Origin: Bacteroidota bacterium | GTDB taxonomy: Bacteria > Bacteroidota > Bacteroidia > J057 > JADKCL01 | DNA length: 64,000 bases | Assembly (NCBI GenBank): GCA_016718825.1 | Contig: JADKCL010000013.1 | Coordinates: 62,001-126,000 of the forward strand | Direction of reading: 5' to 3' | In this document: piece by piece, positions 1 to 8,502 of the stretch | Layout of the letters: each line of letters begins with the position of its first letter | How positions within the stretch are numbered: the stretch's first letter is position 1 | Notes under the pieces: model-generated | Databases searched by the model: none | The model's input: only the letters and a program-made list of their open reading frames with translations | What the model was told of the DNA's origin: nothing | Translations under genes and position numbers: made by a program

Positions 1-1
1 C

Positions 2-274
2 CGCCAAGCACGTCAGTTGGTGACGCACAAGCACATTACCGTCAACGGTGATGTTGTGAACATCGCCAGCATGCTGTTGCGCCCAGGTGACGTTTTGGAA
101 GTGCGTGTCAAAAGCAAAGCACTTGAAATCGTCAAGGGCGGCTCAAGGAACTCTTTTCCTTGGTTGCAGGTCGACAATATGGCGCTGAAGGGTTCTTTCC
201 TCCAATACCCTGAGCGGGAGCAGATTCCAGAAAATATCAAGGAAAACTTGATCGTGGAATTGTACTCCAAGTAA
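2..274 (+). CDS. rpsD: 30S ribosomal protein S4 (3' part, truncated by window edge)
   Basis: This is the C-terminal part of ribosomal protein S4, a primary binder of 16S rRNA that nucleates assembly of the small subunit. The frame is open from base 2 and reads RQARQLVTHKHITVNG, the core of the S4 RNA-binding domain, followed by a stretch ending in ENLIVELYSK, the usual S4 end. The 5' part lies outside the window, so no start can be given. It is followed after 39 bases by rpoA and then rplQ, the conserved bacterial alpha-operon order, which supports the call. Nothing in the visible part is unusual. Confidence 0.96.
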   Translation, partial: RQARQLVTHKHITVNGDVVNIASMLLRPGDVLEVRVKSKALEIVKGGSRNSFPWLQVDNMALKGSFLQYPEREQIPENIKENLIVELYSK

Positions 275-313
275 TTTTGTTCTTAACCCGTTTTGGACTG
301 AGGTATATTATTT

Positions 314-1300
314 ATGGCACTGCTTGAATTTCAAATACCCGAAAAGGTGGTCATGGAAAAGGATAACGACTTCTACGGGAAGTTTCTTATCCGTCCCCTC
401 GAAAGAGGCTATGGCATCACTGTCGGTAATGCCCTTAGAAGGGTTCTCTTGTCCTCCCTTGAGGGCTATGCATTCACCGCCATCAAGATACCTAGTGTCG
501 AGCACGAGTTTTCGACGGTCAAGGGTGTCGTGGAAGATGTCACGGACATCGTCCTCAACCTGAAGGGCGTTCGCCTCAAAAAGGTGATCGATGGAGATGA
601 TAAAATTTTCGTTTCCGTACGTGGAAAAGATGTTTTCACTGCAGGTGATATCGCTAAGCATACCAATGCCTACGAAATTACCAATCCTGATCACGTCATT
701 TGCCACATCGACAAGAACACGCAGTTTGACATCGAGCTTACCGTTGGCAAAGGTCGCGGCTATCGCCCAGCCGATGAAAACAAAGATCCTAATGCCACTA
801 TCGGTGAAATCGCCATTGACTCGATCTTCACGCCAATCAAGAACGTCAAGTTCAAGGTTGACGACTTTCGTGTCGAGCAGCGTACCGACTATGAGCAATT
901 GACGATCGAAGTTTCATCCGACGGTACCATTGATCCAGAAGATGCTTTGAAAGAAGCAGCCAACATTTTGGTCAAGCACCTTTGGTTGTTTACGGACGAG
1001 AAAATCATGCCGGTCGCTGAGGATGCTCCTAAAGAGGATCCTGTGGATGAGAACTATCTTGCTATGCGCAAGGTGCTCAAGACACCATTGACCGACTTGG
1101 ACCTTTCTGTTCGTGCGTTCAACTGCTTGAAAGCCGCCGAAGTCAAAACACTTGGCGATCTCGTAAGCTACAACATTGCCGACCTTCTTAAATTCCGCAA
1201 CTTCGGTAAGAAGTCTTTGAGCGAACTCGAAGAACTCGTAGCCGATAAGGGTTTGAGCTTCGGTATGGATGTTTCCAAATACGACCTCGACGAAGACTAA
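314..1300 (+). CDS. rpoA: DNA-directed RNA polymerase subunit alpha
   Basis: RNA polymerase alpha subunit, 328 aa, the normal length. The dimer of its N-terminal domain is the assembly platform for beta and beta', and its C-terminal domain contacts UP elements and activators. The N-terminal domain runs to about residue 235 and contains GNALRRVLLSSLEG, the family hallmark of the dimer interface. A charged linker around residues 235-255 leads to the C-terminal helix-hairpin domain (LSVRAFNCLKAAEVKTLGDL, then LLKFRNFGKKSLSELEE). The ATG at 314 follows rpsD by 39 bases and has no strong Shine-Dalgarno site, as is usual in Bacteroidota. It is co-transcribed with rpsD and rplQ. Confidence 0.98.
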   Translation: MALLEFQIPEKVVMEKDNDFYGKFLIRPLERGYGITVGNALRRVLLSSLEGYAFTAIKIPSVEHEFSTVKGVVEDVTDIVLNLKGVRLKKVIDGDDKIFVSVRGKDVFTAGDIAKHTNAYEITNPDHVICHIDKNTQFDIELTVGKGRGYRPADENKDPNATIGEIAIDSIFTPIKNVKFKVDDFRVEQRTDYEQLTIEVSSDGTIDPEDALKEAANILVKHLWLFTDEKIMPVAEDAPKEDPVDENYLAMRKVLKTPLTDLDLSVRAFNCLKAAEVKTLGDLVSYNIADLLKFRNFGKKSLSELEELVADKGLSFGMDVSKYDLDED

Positions 1301-1406
1301 TTCAGTATTCATCCGGGCTACGTTCCCCGGCTGCTCTCCGAAAATACGGATTGAGCCTTCAGCAATGAAGTAGGCCGACGGTCGTAGTTCGTCAACATCA
1401 TTTATA

Positions 1407-1952
1407 ATGAGACACGGAAACAAGGTTAATCATTTGGGTAGGAAGACTGCCCACAGAAAGGCACTGATGAAGAACATGGCGATTGCCCTGCTCATCAGCC
1501 CTAAGAAGCGTATCTTCACAACTGTCGCCAAGGCCAAAGCGCTTCGTCAGTATGTCGAACCGCTGATCACCAGGTCTAAAGACAATACGACACATTCTCG
1601 CAGGATGGCTTTTAGCTACCTCCAGAATAAGGAAGCTGTCAAAGAGCTGTTTGGTGATATCGCTGCCAAAGTTGGCGATCGTCCAGGCGGATACACACGT
1701 ATCCTCAAAATCGGCAATCGTGTGGGTGACAATGCCGAAATGGCTTTGATCGAATTGGTTGACTTCAACGAATTTGCCACCGAGAAGCCCAAAAAGAAAA
1801 CCAGCCGCCGCCGCAAAAAGACCACCACAACGCCAGCAGCAAAGCCTGCGGCAGACGTGGTCAAGGCAGAGGTTGTTGAAACCAAGATTGATAAGCCAGC
1901 TGAGCCACAAGTGGAAGAAGCTGGTGATGAAACAGAAGAAACTGCCGAATAA
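1407..1952 (+). CDS. rplQ: 50S ribosomal protein L17 with long charged C-terminal tail
   Basis: Ribosomal protein L17 of the large subunit. Residues 1 to about 120 are the conserved body: the N-terminus MRHGNKVNHLGRKTAHRKAL is almost invariant and is followed by the LTRSKDNTTHSRR-like region. The protein is 181 aa, about 60 longer than E. coli L17. The extra part is a low-complexity tail, first Lys/Arg-rich (KKKTSRRRKKTTTTP), then Ala/Glu-rich, ending in EETEETAE. Such tails are common on L17 of Bacteroidota; their role is unknown. The gene closes the alpha operon, with a strong terminator about 25 bases after its stop. Confidence 0.97.
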   Translation: MRHGNKVNHLGRKTAHRKALMKNMAIALLISPKKRIFTTVAKAKALRQYVEPLITRSKDNTTHSRRMAFSYLQNKEAVKELFGDIAAKVGDRPGGYTRILKIGNRVGDNAEMALIELVDFNEFATEKPKKKTSRRRKKTTTTPAAKPAADVVKAEVVETKIDKPAEPQVEEAGDETEETAE

Positions 1953-1975
1953 TTCGGCAACACTTCAAAAAATAG

Positions 1976-2007
1976 AAAGCGGTTCCTTACGGTTCCGCTT
2001 TTTTTTT
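1976..2007 (+). terminator. Rho-independent terminator of the rpsD-rpoA-rplQ operon
   Basis: AAAGCGG pairs with CCGCTTT across a 12-base loop and is followed by an uninterrupted run of T. It lies 24 bases after the rplQ stop. Confidence 0.85.
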
Positions 2008-2607
2008 GCTTTTGTGCATCACCAATCGGGTTGAAGTAAGTTCCTTGTTTGAACGCCGGTCAATCTTTCGTTCAAGGCCTCGGATTTTGTCGGAGTTTCA
2101 TTCTACAAGCAAATCCGAACGAAAAGGGTTGTTTGCCAATTGTTCGTGAGGTGCAATCCTTACTGCGGGATTCTTGAGTTTTTTAACGCCCCGGACTGCA
2201 TGTTCTTTGCGTCTGGTATCCACTCGAACCTTCAAGAAATTGACTTACCCTGTTATTATTCACATCCACTCCGCGTCGGTGCGAATGTTGGCGGTGATCC
2301 TTTGGATTTGCGTTGCACGCCATTGTGAGTTTTTGTAGGCTTCCCAAGTATGCTAGTTGAATCCAAATCCCAGGTCGGAGGGATGGGGGGCATCAACGTC
2401 AAGCACGAGGACGTCTTACGATTCGATTTCCAAGCGCAGGTCTACTTTAGCATCCCGAATGCAATAAGTTTTATCACGCCTTTAAAGATGAATCGGAAAA
2501 CTTTGCTGCTAGGCGACATTGGACATTTTTTGATCTGAGGGTTTCGCCGTAAATTCCAGACTGCGATCCAATGGGTGAATTCGCAGTGTTGCAACGTTCG
2601 GAATAGT
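2008..2607. other. 600-base intergenic region without a convincing gene
   Basis: Only short open frames of about 60 codons are found, with no recognisable protein and no plausible start context. I see no tRNA, no riboswitch-like fold and no clear TTG/TAnnTTTG promoter pair. It presumably holds the promoter and leader of the M4 protease gene that starts at 2608. Confidence 0.5.
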
Positions 2608-5600
2608 ATGAGAAAATTAGGATTCTGGTTGATGGTATGTGGGCTTACGATCTTCGGAAAGTCAGCTCAGGCGCAGATTTTTGAAGGTTTGGCTGCCGAA
2701 AAATTCTTGTCGGGTTGTGAATTGGTACGATACACTGACCGTACGCCCCTGCCAAATTTTTTCGTGATGCGTCCGGGAATGGAAATCCCGGCTGGAGAAA
2801 TTCCGCAATTGCTCCAAAAGGTTTACCGGCTCGGGGAATCGGGAAGTTTGCAATTGGGCAGCCTGTCAGATGATGCCTTGGGTTTTGTCCACCAAAAGTT
2901 GCAGCAGACACAAAATGGCTTTGAAGTGGAAGGCGGAGAATTGACGGTCCACTTGCGCAACGGTGGCCTTCATTCGGTAAGTGGGGATGCTTTTCCTGTA
3001 TCCGGACTTGCGAATGCACCAGCAATTTCGCCGAGCGCTGCGTTGAAGGCGGCTACGGACGCTGTCGGGGCTACGCAATACCGTTGGGAAGACGAAAATG
3101 AAAATCGATTCTTGCGCTTCGAAACCGGCGATCCGATGGCAACTTGGTATCCGACGGGAACTTTGGTCTATGCGCCTCAGGATGGTCTGCCACGTGCTGA
3201 GAATTATCGATTGGCTTGGAAATTTGACATTTACGCGATTCAGCCACTTTACCGTGCATGGGTATATGTCGACGCGGTCACGGGCGAGGTGATTTGGGAG
3301 CACAACCGCATCCATACTGCGGACGTGCTGGGTTCGGCGGTCACCCGCTACAGTGGCACCCAGGCGATGACGGCCGATCAGGTAAGTGGAAACTCTTATC
3401 GTCTTCGCGAAACGGGCAGAGGCAATGGCATTCAGACGTTTAATCTCCAAACAGGGACCAATTACGGAACGGCTGTTGATTTTACCGATGCCAACAATGT
3501 CTGGAGCAACGTCAATCCACAAGAGGATGAGGTCGCAACCGATGCCCACTGGGGTGCCGAAAAGACCTACGATTTCTTCTGGACGAGCTTCAACCGCAAC
3601 TCGATCAATGGGCAGGGATTCATGCTCAAATCCTACGTGCACTACGACAACAACTACAACAATGCATTCTGGGATGGACAACGCATGACTTATGGCGACG
3701 GAAACGGCACCACTTTCACGCCGCTCACCGCTATCGATGTTACCGGACATGAAATTACGCATGGACTCACAACCTTCACCGCAGACCTTGTCTATCAAAA
3801 CGAATCCGGCGCGTTGAATGAATCCTTCAGTGACATTTTTGGCAATTGCATCGAGCATTATGCAAGGCCTAATGACTGGTCTTGGCGCATTGGGGAGGAC
3901 ATGACGCCGAATGGAAACGGCATTCGGTCCATGCAAACGCCAGGCACTTTTGGTGACCCGGACACTTACAATGGTACCAATTGGTACTCGGGTACCGGTG
4001 ACAATGGCGGCGTTCACACCAATTCAGGTGTGCAAAACAAGTGGTTTTATATCCTGACCATTGGCGAAACGGGAACGAATGACATTGGCAGTGCCTATAA
4101 CGTCACCGGCCAAGGCTGGACCAAGTCAGCGGCCATTGCCTTCAGAAACCTCACCGTGTACCTCGGCTCCGCTTCAGAATATTTGGATGCACGTTTCTAC
4201 GCCATCCGTTCGGCCATTGACCTTTATGGTGCCTGCACGCCGGAGGTCATCGCCACGACCAATGCTTGGTACGCCGTCGGTGTCGGCCCTGCATTCACCA
4301 ATACCGTTTTGGCCAACTTCACTGCCTCACCGACAACCCTTTGTTCGGCACCGTCTACCGTTGCTTTTTCCAACAGCAGCGTCAATGCGGGCTCATTTAC
4401 TTGGAACTTCGGAGATGGCGGCACGAGTACCTTGTCTGCACCGACACACACTTACAACACCTTGGGCACGTTTAACGTCTCCCTGATCGCCAACGCTGGA
4501 ACTTGCGGCATCGATACCTTGCTGCGCACGGCCTATATCGTTCTCGATACCAACCTCGGATGCAACATCATCTTGAGTCCAACCAACACCAACAGCACGC
4601 AAACTGCATGTTCAGGGACACTTTTTGACTCCGGAGGTCCGACTGCCAACTACGGCGCAAACACCAACAGTATCATCACGATTGCCCCGGCAGGTGCCTC
4701 CCAAGTCAATTTGAGCTTCGCCTCTTTTGCCATGGAAGCTAATTACGATTATCTCTATGTCTATGATGGCCCGACAATCGGGAGCCCGCTGATTGGGACT
4801 TACACCGGCACCAACATTCCGGGAAATATCAGTTCGACGGGCGGTGCCATCACTTTGCGGCAATCGACCGATCCCTTGGTAGATGATACAGGTTTTGAAA
4901 TTCAATGGAGCTGCGTATTGCCCAATGCCGCTCCTGCAGCCAATTTCAGCGCCGACAATTTGACAAGTTGCAATGGCGTCGTCAACTTCCGCGACCTCTC
5001 CACCAACGGCCCCAATGCATGGCTTTGGAACTTCGGAGATGGATTCACCTCAAATTTGCAGCATCCTTCGCATACCTATCAGGCAAATGGGACCTATACC
5101 GTGACACTTACAGCGACCAACAACATTGGCGCAAATACGATTACACGTACAGCCTACATCACCGTCAACCGTCCGGCAGGTCCCGTTTCGAGTGGGGCTT
5201 CGCGTTGCGGACCCGGTACCGTGACCCTCTCTGCAACCGGAAGTGGAACGCTCAAGTGGTATGACCAAGCCTCTGGCGGAACGGTTTTGGGCACTGGAAC
5301 GACGTTTACAACGCCTTCGCTCACCAATTCTCTTGTGTTTTATGTGGAGGCCGAAACCCAAGCACCAGTGCAAGCAGTCGGTCCTTTGACCCCTGCCGCC
5401 GTCGGTGCCGGAGGGTATCACAACAACACCTCGATCCAATACCTTGCCTTTACCGTCAGCTCAAACATGACGCTGGTAAGCTTTTACGTGGATCCGGGCG
5501 CAGCGGGGAACCGCACGATCTCGCTTTGGGACGGTGCAGGAACCTTGCTTCGGGACACGGTGATCAACATCGGGGCCAATCCTAGCCGCATCACCCTCAA

Positions 5601-6342
5601 CTGGACGATGGCACCTGGTCAATACCGCATCGGCGGCACTGAAATGGACCTTTATCGGAATAATGCCGGGGCGAATTTCCCTTACAGCATTGCGAATTTT
5701 GTCTCGATCACGGGTTCCTCCGCGGGTGCAGCCTTTTATTATTACTTCTATGATTGGGATGTACAAGGTTTGCCTTGCTTGAGCGAACGTACGCCTGTGC
5801 CTGTGACCATCGAGCAGGAGCCGGTGGCCAATTTTAGCGTTGCTACGAATCTCTTTACCAGCACCTTCACAGATCTTTCCACCGGAAATCCTACCGCTTG
5901 GGCTTGGACCTTTGGGGATGGAGGAACATCGGTGTTGCAAAATCCAACGCATACTTATGCTGCCAACGGCACCTACAACGTGACGTTGGTTGCAAGCAAT
6001 GGCACCAACTGCGACGGTACGACGACGGATACGGTCAACATCGCCGTGGTCGGAATCGATGCCGGATGGGATGCATTGTGGAATGGATTGTCCGTTTCTC
6101 CGAATCCATTTGGCAATGACTTCCGGGTCCAAATGAATCTGCCGATAGGCGGACAACTGAACATTGGCTTGTTTGACTTGCAAGGAAAGGCCTTGACGGA
6201 TTTGTATTCGGGCGAGGTCAATGCCGGCCAATTCAAGCTCGACATCAACGAACTGCAGCATAAGATTGCCGCAGGTACATACTTGGTGCGCTTCGAATTT
6301 GGCGATGCCGTCAGATGCTTGCGCGTCGTCAAGATGAATTGA
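2608..6342 (+). CDS. secreted thermolysin-like M4 metalloprotease with PKD, CUB and T9SS sorting domains
   Basis: Extracellular zinc endopeptidase of family M4, 1244 aa. I chose the ATG at 2608 because it is directly followed by a good signal peptide (MRKLGFWLMVCGLTIFGKSA, cleavage after AQA); an in-frame GTG at 2575 would bury it. An FTP/PepSY-type propeptide covers about residues 60-240. In the catalytic domain HEITH is at 381-385, the third zinc ligand Glu is 405 (in NESFSD) and the transition-state His is 470 (in NGGVHTNSG). These spacings (24 and 89) equal those of thermolysin, so the enzyme should be active. Downstream are a PKD domain, a CUB-like domain, a second PKD, an Ig-like and galactose-binding-like stretch, and a third PKD. 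The last 85 residues (SPNPFGNDF to LRVVKMN) are a type A T9SS sorting domain, predicting export across the outer membrane and surface attachment. Confidence 0.93.
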   Translation: MRKLGFWLMVCGLTIFGKSAQAQIFEGLAAEKFLSGCELVRYTDRTPLPNFFVMRPGMEIPAGEIPQLLQKVYRLGESGSLQLGSLSDDALGFVHQKLQQTQNGFEVEGGELTVHLRNGGLHSVSGDAFPVSGLANAPAISPSAALKAATDAVGATQYRWEDENENRFLRFETGDPMATWYPTGTLVYAPQDGLPRAENYRLAWKFDIYAIQPLYRAWVYVDAVTGEVIWEHNRIHTADVLGSAVTRYSGTQAMTADQVSGNSYRLRETGRGNGIQTFNLQTGTNYGTAVDFTDANNVWSNVNPQEDEVATDAHWGAEKTYDFFWTSFNRNSINGQGFMLKSYVHYDNNYNNAFWDGQRMTYGDGNGTTFTPLTAIDVTGHEITHGLTTFTADLVYQNESGALNESFSDIFGNCIEHYARPNDWSWRIGEDMTPNGNGIRSMQTPGTFGDPDTYNGTNWYSGTGDNGGVHTNSGVQNKWFYILTIGETGTNDIGSAYNVTGQGWTKSAAIAFRNLTVYLGSASEYLDARFYAIRSAIDLYGACTPEVIATTNAWYAVGVGPAFTNTVLANFTASPTTLCSAPSTVAFSNSSVNAGSFTWNFGDGGTSTLSAPTHTYNTLGTFNVSLIANAGTCGIDTLLRTAYIVLDTNLGCNIILSPTNTNSTQTACSGTLFDSGGPTANYGANTNSIITIAPAGASQVNLSFASFAMEANYDYLYVYDGPTIGSPLIGTYTGTNIPGNISSTGGAITLRQSTDPLVDDTGFEIQWSCVLPNAAPAANFSADNLTSCNGVVNFRDLSTNGPNAWLWNFGDGFTSNLQHPSHTYQANGTYTVTLTATNNIGANTITRTAYITVNRPAGPVSSGASRCGPGTVTLSATGSGTLKWYDQASGGTVLGTGTTFTTPSLTNSLVFYVEAETQAPVQAVGPLTPAAVGAGGYHNNTSIQYLAFTVSSNMTLVSFYVDPGAAGNRTISLWDGAGTLLRDTVINIGANPSRITLNWTMAPGQYRIGGTEMDLYRNNAGANFPYSIANFVSITGSSAGAAFYYYFYDWDVQGLPCLSERTPVPVTIEQEPVANFSVATNLFTSTFTDLSTGNPTAWAWTFGDGGTSVLQNPTHTYAANGTYNVTLVASNGTNCDGTTTDTVNIAVVGIDAGWDALWNGLSVSPNPFGNDFRVQMNLPIGGQLNIGLFDLQGKALTDLYSGEVNAGQFKLDINELQHKIAAGTYLVRFEFGDAVRCLRVVKMN

Positions 6343-6353
6343 TCAAAATAAGC

Positions 6354-6376
6354 GGCGGCAGGAGGTGCCTGCCGCC
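6354..6376. other. perfect GC-rich hairpin between two T9SS genes
   Basis: GGCGGCAGG and CCTGCCGCC form a perfect 9-bp stem with a 5-base loop, 12 bases after the stop of the M4 protease. There is no T-run after it, so it may be a weak terminator or an mRNA-stabilising or processing hairpin between co-transcribed genes. Confidence 0.55.
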
Positions 6377-6401
6377 TATTCCAATCCCAATTCCTGCTTC
6401 G

Positions 6402-8429
6402 ATGAAGGCGATTACATTCGGATGGTTTTTGCTCTTGTGCTGCTTCTTTGGGAGTCTGAATGCCCAAACAACATTGTTTTCCGAGGATTTTGAGTCTGGA
6501 GGCAACGTTTTTACCCTCAATACCACAGATTTGGGCGGTACCAATACTCCCAATTTCTGGGTGATCAACAATGCCTACACAGGTGGAGCGGGATCGTTGG
6601 TCTGTCTGGGTTTCCCATTTACCTACACGATTGCCAATACCCCGACGCAGACTTTTCACGGCAATACCACGAGCAATTATCTGCATACCATGAGCATTTA
6701 TGGTCAGGCAGACAATATCTTTTGCAGTTCGTTTGCAGCAGCGGATGGGCTTTGCATCTTCAATTCGACCAATATTTGCAAGACTAACTCGGCGATCAAT
6801 ACCGTTGGCTACAACAATGTTTCCCTCAAATTTTGGTGGAATTGCGCGGGTGGAACGAGCATTTATGGTGAGGTTTATTACAGTGTCAATGGCGGATCGA
6901 CTTGGAACTTGATCACGACGCCGATTTCGCAGTACAAAAACCAAACGAATTGGGTACAACAAACGATTTCCTTGCCGGCCTTCAGTGGTGTCGCAGATTT
7001 GCGTTTTGCCTTCCGCTTTGTGAACACGCAGAGCAATTCGGCATTGGATCCAGGTTTTTCGATTGATGATATTTTGGTCGAAGGCACTTCCATTTCCAGC
7101 CAAACGGTTACAACGGGCACGGTTTCCAGCCTGAGTGTTTGTGCCGGCCAAACCGTGCAAGTACCTTATTCGATTTCTGGGGTATTTACTGTGGGGAATG
7201 TCTTCACGGCACAACTGAGCGATGCAAGCGGAAGTTTTGCCATTCCGACACCAATTGGATCGGTGACGAGCACAGCCGCCGGCACGATTTCCGCCGTGAT
7301 TCCGCCGGGTACGCCCGCGGGTACGGGCTACCGCATCCGTGTCGTTGCGTCTGCGCCCGCGACCGTGGGGTCCACCAATGTTTCCAATATCACGGTGAAT
7401 GCCCTTCCGCTTGCTGGAACAGCCTTTGTCACGGGCAATACGACGGTCTGCCAAGGCAGCACCGTCCAAATTACCCTCCAAGGATTTTCGGGAAACCTCG
7501 AATGGCAATCTTCCCCCAATGGCACCACTTGGACAGGGACAGGGCAGACGAGCAACCCTTTGCTTTCTACGTTGAGCGCCGTCACTTATTTCCGTGCAGC
7601 AGTTTCCAACGCCTGTGATACCGTTTATTCGCAGCCGGTGGTGATCTCAGTTGTATCCAGCAATACCAACTTTGCACAAGGTATTTTGAGTCGGGATTCG
7701 CTTTGTTCAGGCGATACGACCACCGTGCAAATGATCTACTGGGGCAGCAGCATCACTTGGTACACGTCTTCGAATGGCGGCACAACCTGGAATTTGAGTG
7801 CCAATACCCATCCCGATACCTATCATACGCCTCCGTTGAGCGGCGCCAATCAAAACATGGTCCGCGCCATCGTCGACAACGGCCCCTGCGGATTTGACAC
7901 CATCGATGTCTCAATTGCCGTGGAAAACATCGTCGCCGCCTTCACCGAATCCCATATCGGACTCGTTTATGCCTTCACGGATGCAAGTACCAATGCCGTT
8001 TCCTGGGCTTGGGATTTTGGCGATGGCAATACAAGCACGACCCAAAATCCACTGCATTCCTATGCAATCGGTGGCACCTACACGGTTTCTCTGACCGTGA
8101 CCGGACCATCAGGCTGCACCGCCACCACAACGCAAACGGTGAGCGTCCCGGTTGGTTTAGAGGATGCGAATCCAATGGGAATCACCATTTTGCCCAATCC
8201 ATTCGGAACTGAATTTTGGTTGGAAATGCAACTGGAAACCTCCGGAATCGTTGAAATCGCCCTGCTCGATTTGGCTGGGAAAACAGTGGCGGCATATCAA
8301 GAGACAGCAAATGCCGGAAAGTTGAAATTGCATTCCGCAGCATTTGCCCCTGATCTTTCAAGTGGAACGTATCTCTTAAAAGTTCAGGCGAATGCAACGA
8401 CGCAGTGCTTGCGGATCGTCAAATTCTAA
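6402..8429 (+). CDS. secreted multidomain T9SS protein (jellyroll/MAM-like, Ig-like, PKD)
   Basis: Surface or secreted protein of 675 aa with no recognised enzyme. The ATG at 6402 is chosen because it opens a clear signal peptide (MKAITFGWFLLLCCFFGSLN, cleaved after NAQ). Residues about 25-230 look like a concanavalin/MAM-type jellyroll (FSEDFESGGNVFTLN at the start, GFSIDDILVEG at the end). Two or three Ig-like modules with paired cysteines follow, then a PKD domain around residues 520-590 (WAWDFGDGNTSTTQNP). The final 80 residues (LPNPFGTEF to CLRIVKF) are a type A T9SS sorting domain. It lies 59 bases after the M4 protease, with a similar C-terminus, and is probably expressed with it. An adhesin or polymer-binding role is an inference. 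Confidence 0.82.
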   Translation: MKAITFGWFLLLCCFFGSLNAQTTLFSEDFESGGNVFTLNTTDLGGTNTPNFWVINNAYTGGAGSLVCLGFPFTYTIANTPTQTFHGNTTSNYLHTMSIYGQADNIFCSSFAAADGLCIFNSTNICKTNSAINTVGYNNVSLKFWWNCAGGTSIYGEVYYSVNGGSTWNLITTPISQYKNQTNWVQQTISLPAFSGVADLRFAFRFVNTQSNSALDPGFSIDDILVEGTSISSQTVTTGTVSSLSVCAGQTVQVPYSISGVFTVGNVFTAQLSDASGSFAIPTPIGSVTSTAAGTISAVIPPGTPAGTGYRIRVVASAPATVGSTNVSNITVNALPLAGTAFVTGNTTVCQGSTVQITLQGFSGNLEWQSSPNGTTWTGTGQTSNPLLSTLSAVTYFRAAVSNACDTVYSQPVVISVVSSNTNFAQGILSRDSLCSGDTTTVQMIYWGSSITWYTSSNGGTTWNLSANTHPDTYHTPPLSGANQNMVRAIVDNGPCGFDTIDVSIAVENIVAAFTESHIGLVYAFTDASTNAVSWAWDFGDGNTSTTQNPLHSYAIGGTYTVSLTVTGPSGCTATTTQTVSVPVGLEDANPMGITILPNPFGTEFWLEMQLETSGIVEIALLDLAGKTVAAYQETANAGKLKLHSAAFAPDLSSGTYLLKVQANATTQCLRIVKF

Positions 8430-8450
8430 TTCACTGTTTTTGTTCAAATG

Positions 8451-8488
8451 AAAAGGTCGCCGAGGATTTGAGTTCTCGGCGACCTTTT
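8451..8488. terminator. bidirectional terminator between convergent genes
   Basis: AAAAGGTCGCCGAG and CTCGGCGACCTTTT form a perfect 14-bp stem around a 10-base loop, with T-rich and A-rich ends. It sits between the stop codons of the convergent T9SS gene (plus) and the RND pump gene (minus) and should end both transcripts. Confidence 0.92.
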
Positions 8489-8502
8489 CTTTGGATTCAA
8501 GC

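Noticed and set aside
2008..2607. Small genes in the intergenic region after rplQ
   Set aside because: Candidate frames of about 60 codons show no family, no ribosome site and no biased composition.
2866..4017. Long antisense open frame inside the M4 protease gene
   Set aside because: It is the mirror of a coding region with strong codon bias, has no recognisable protein and no start context. The same applies to the long antisense frame at 5973-7508.
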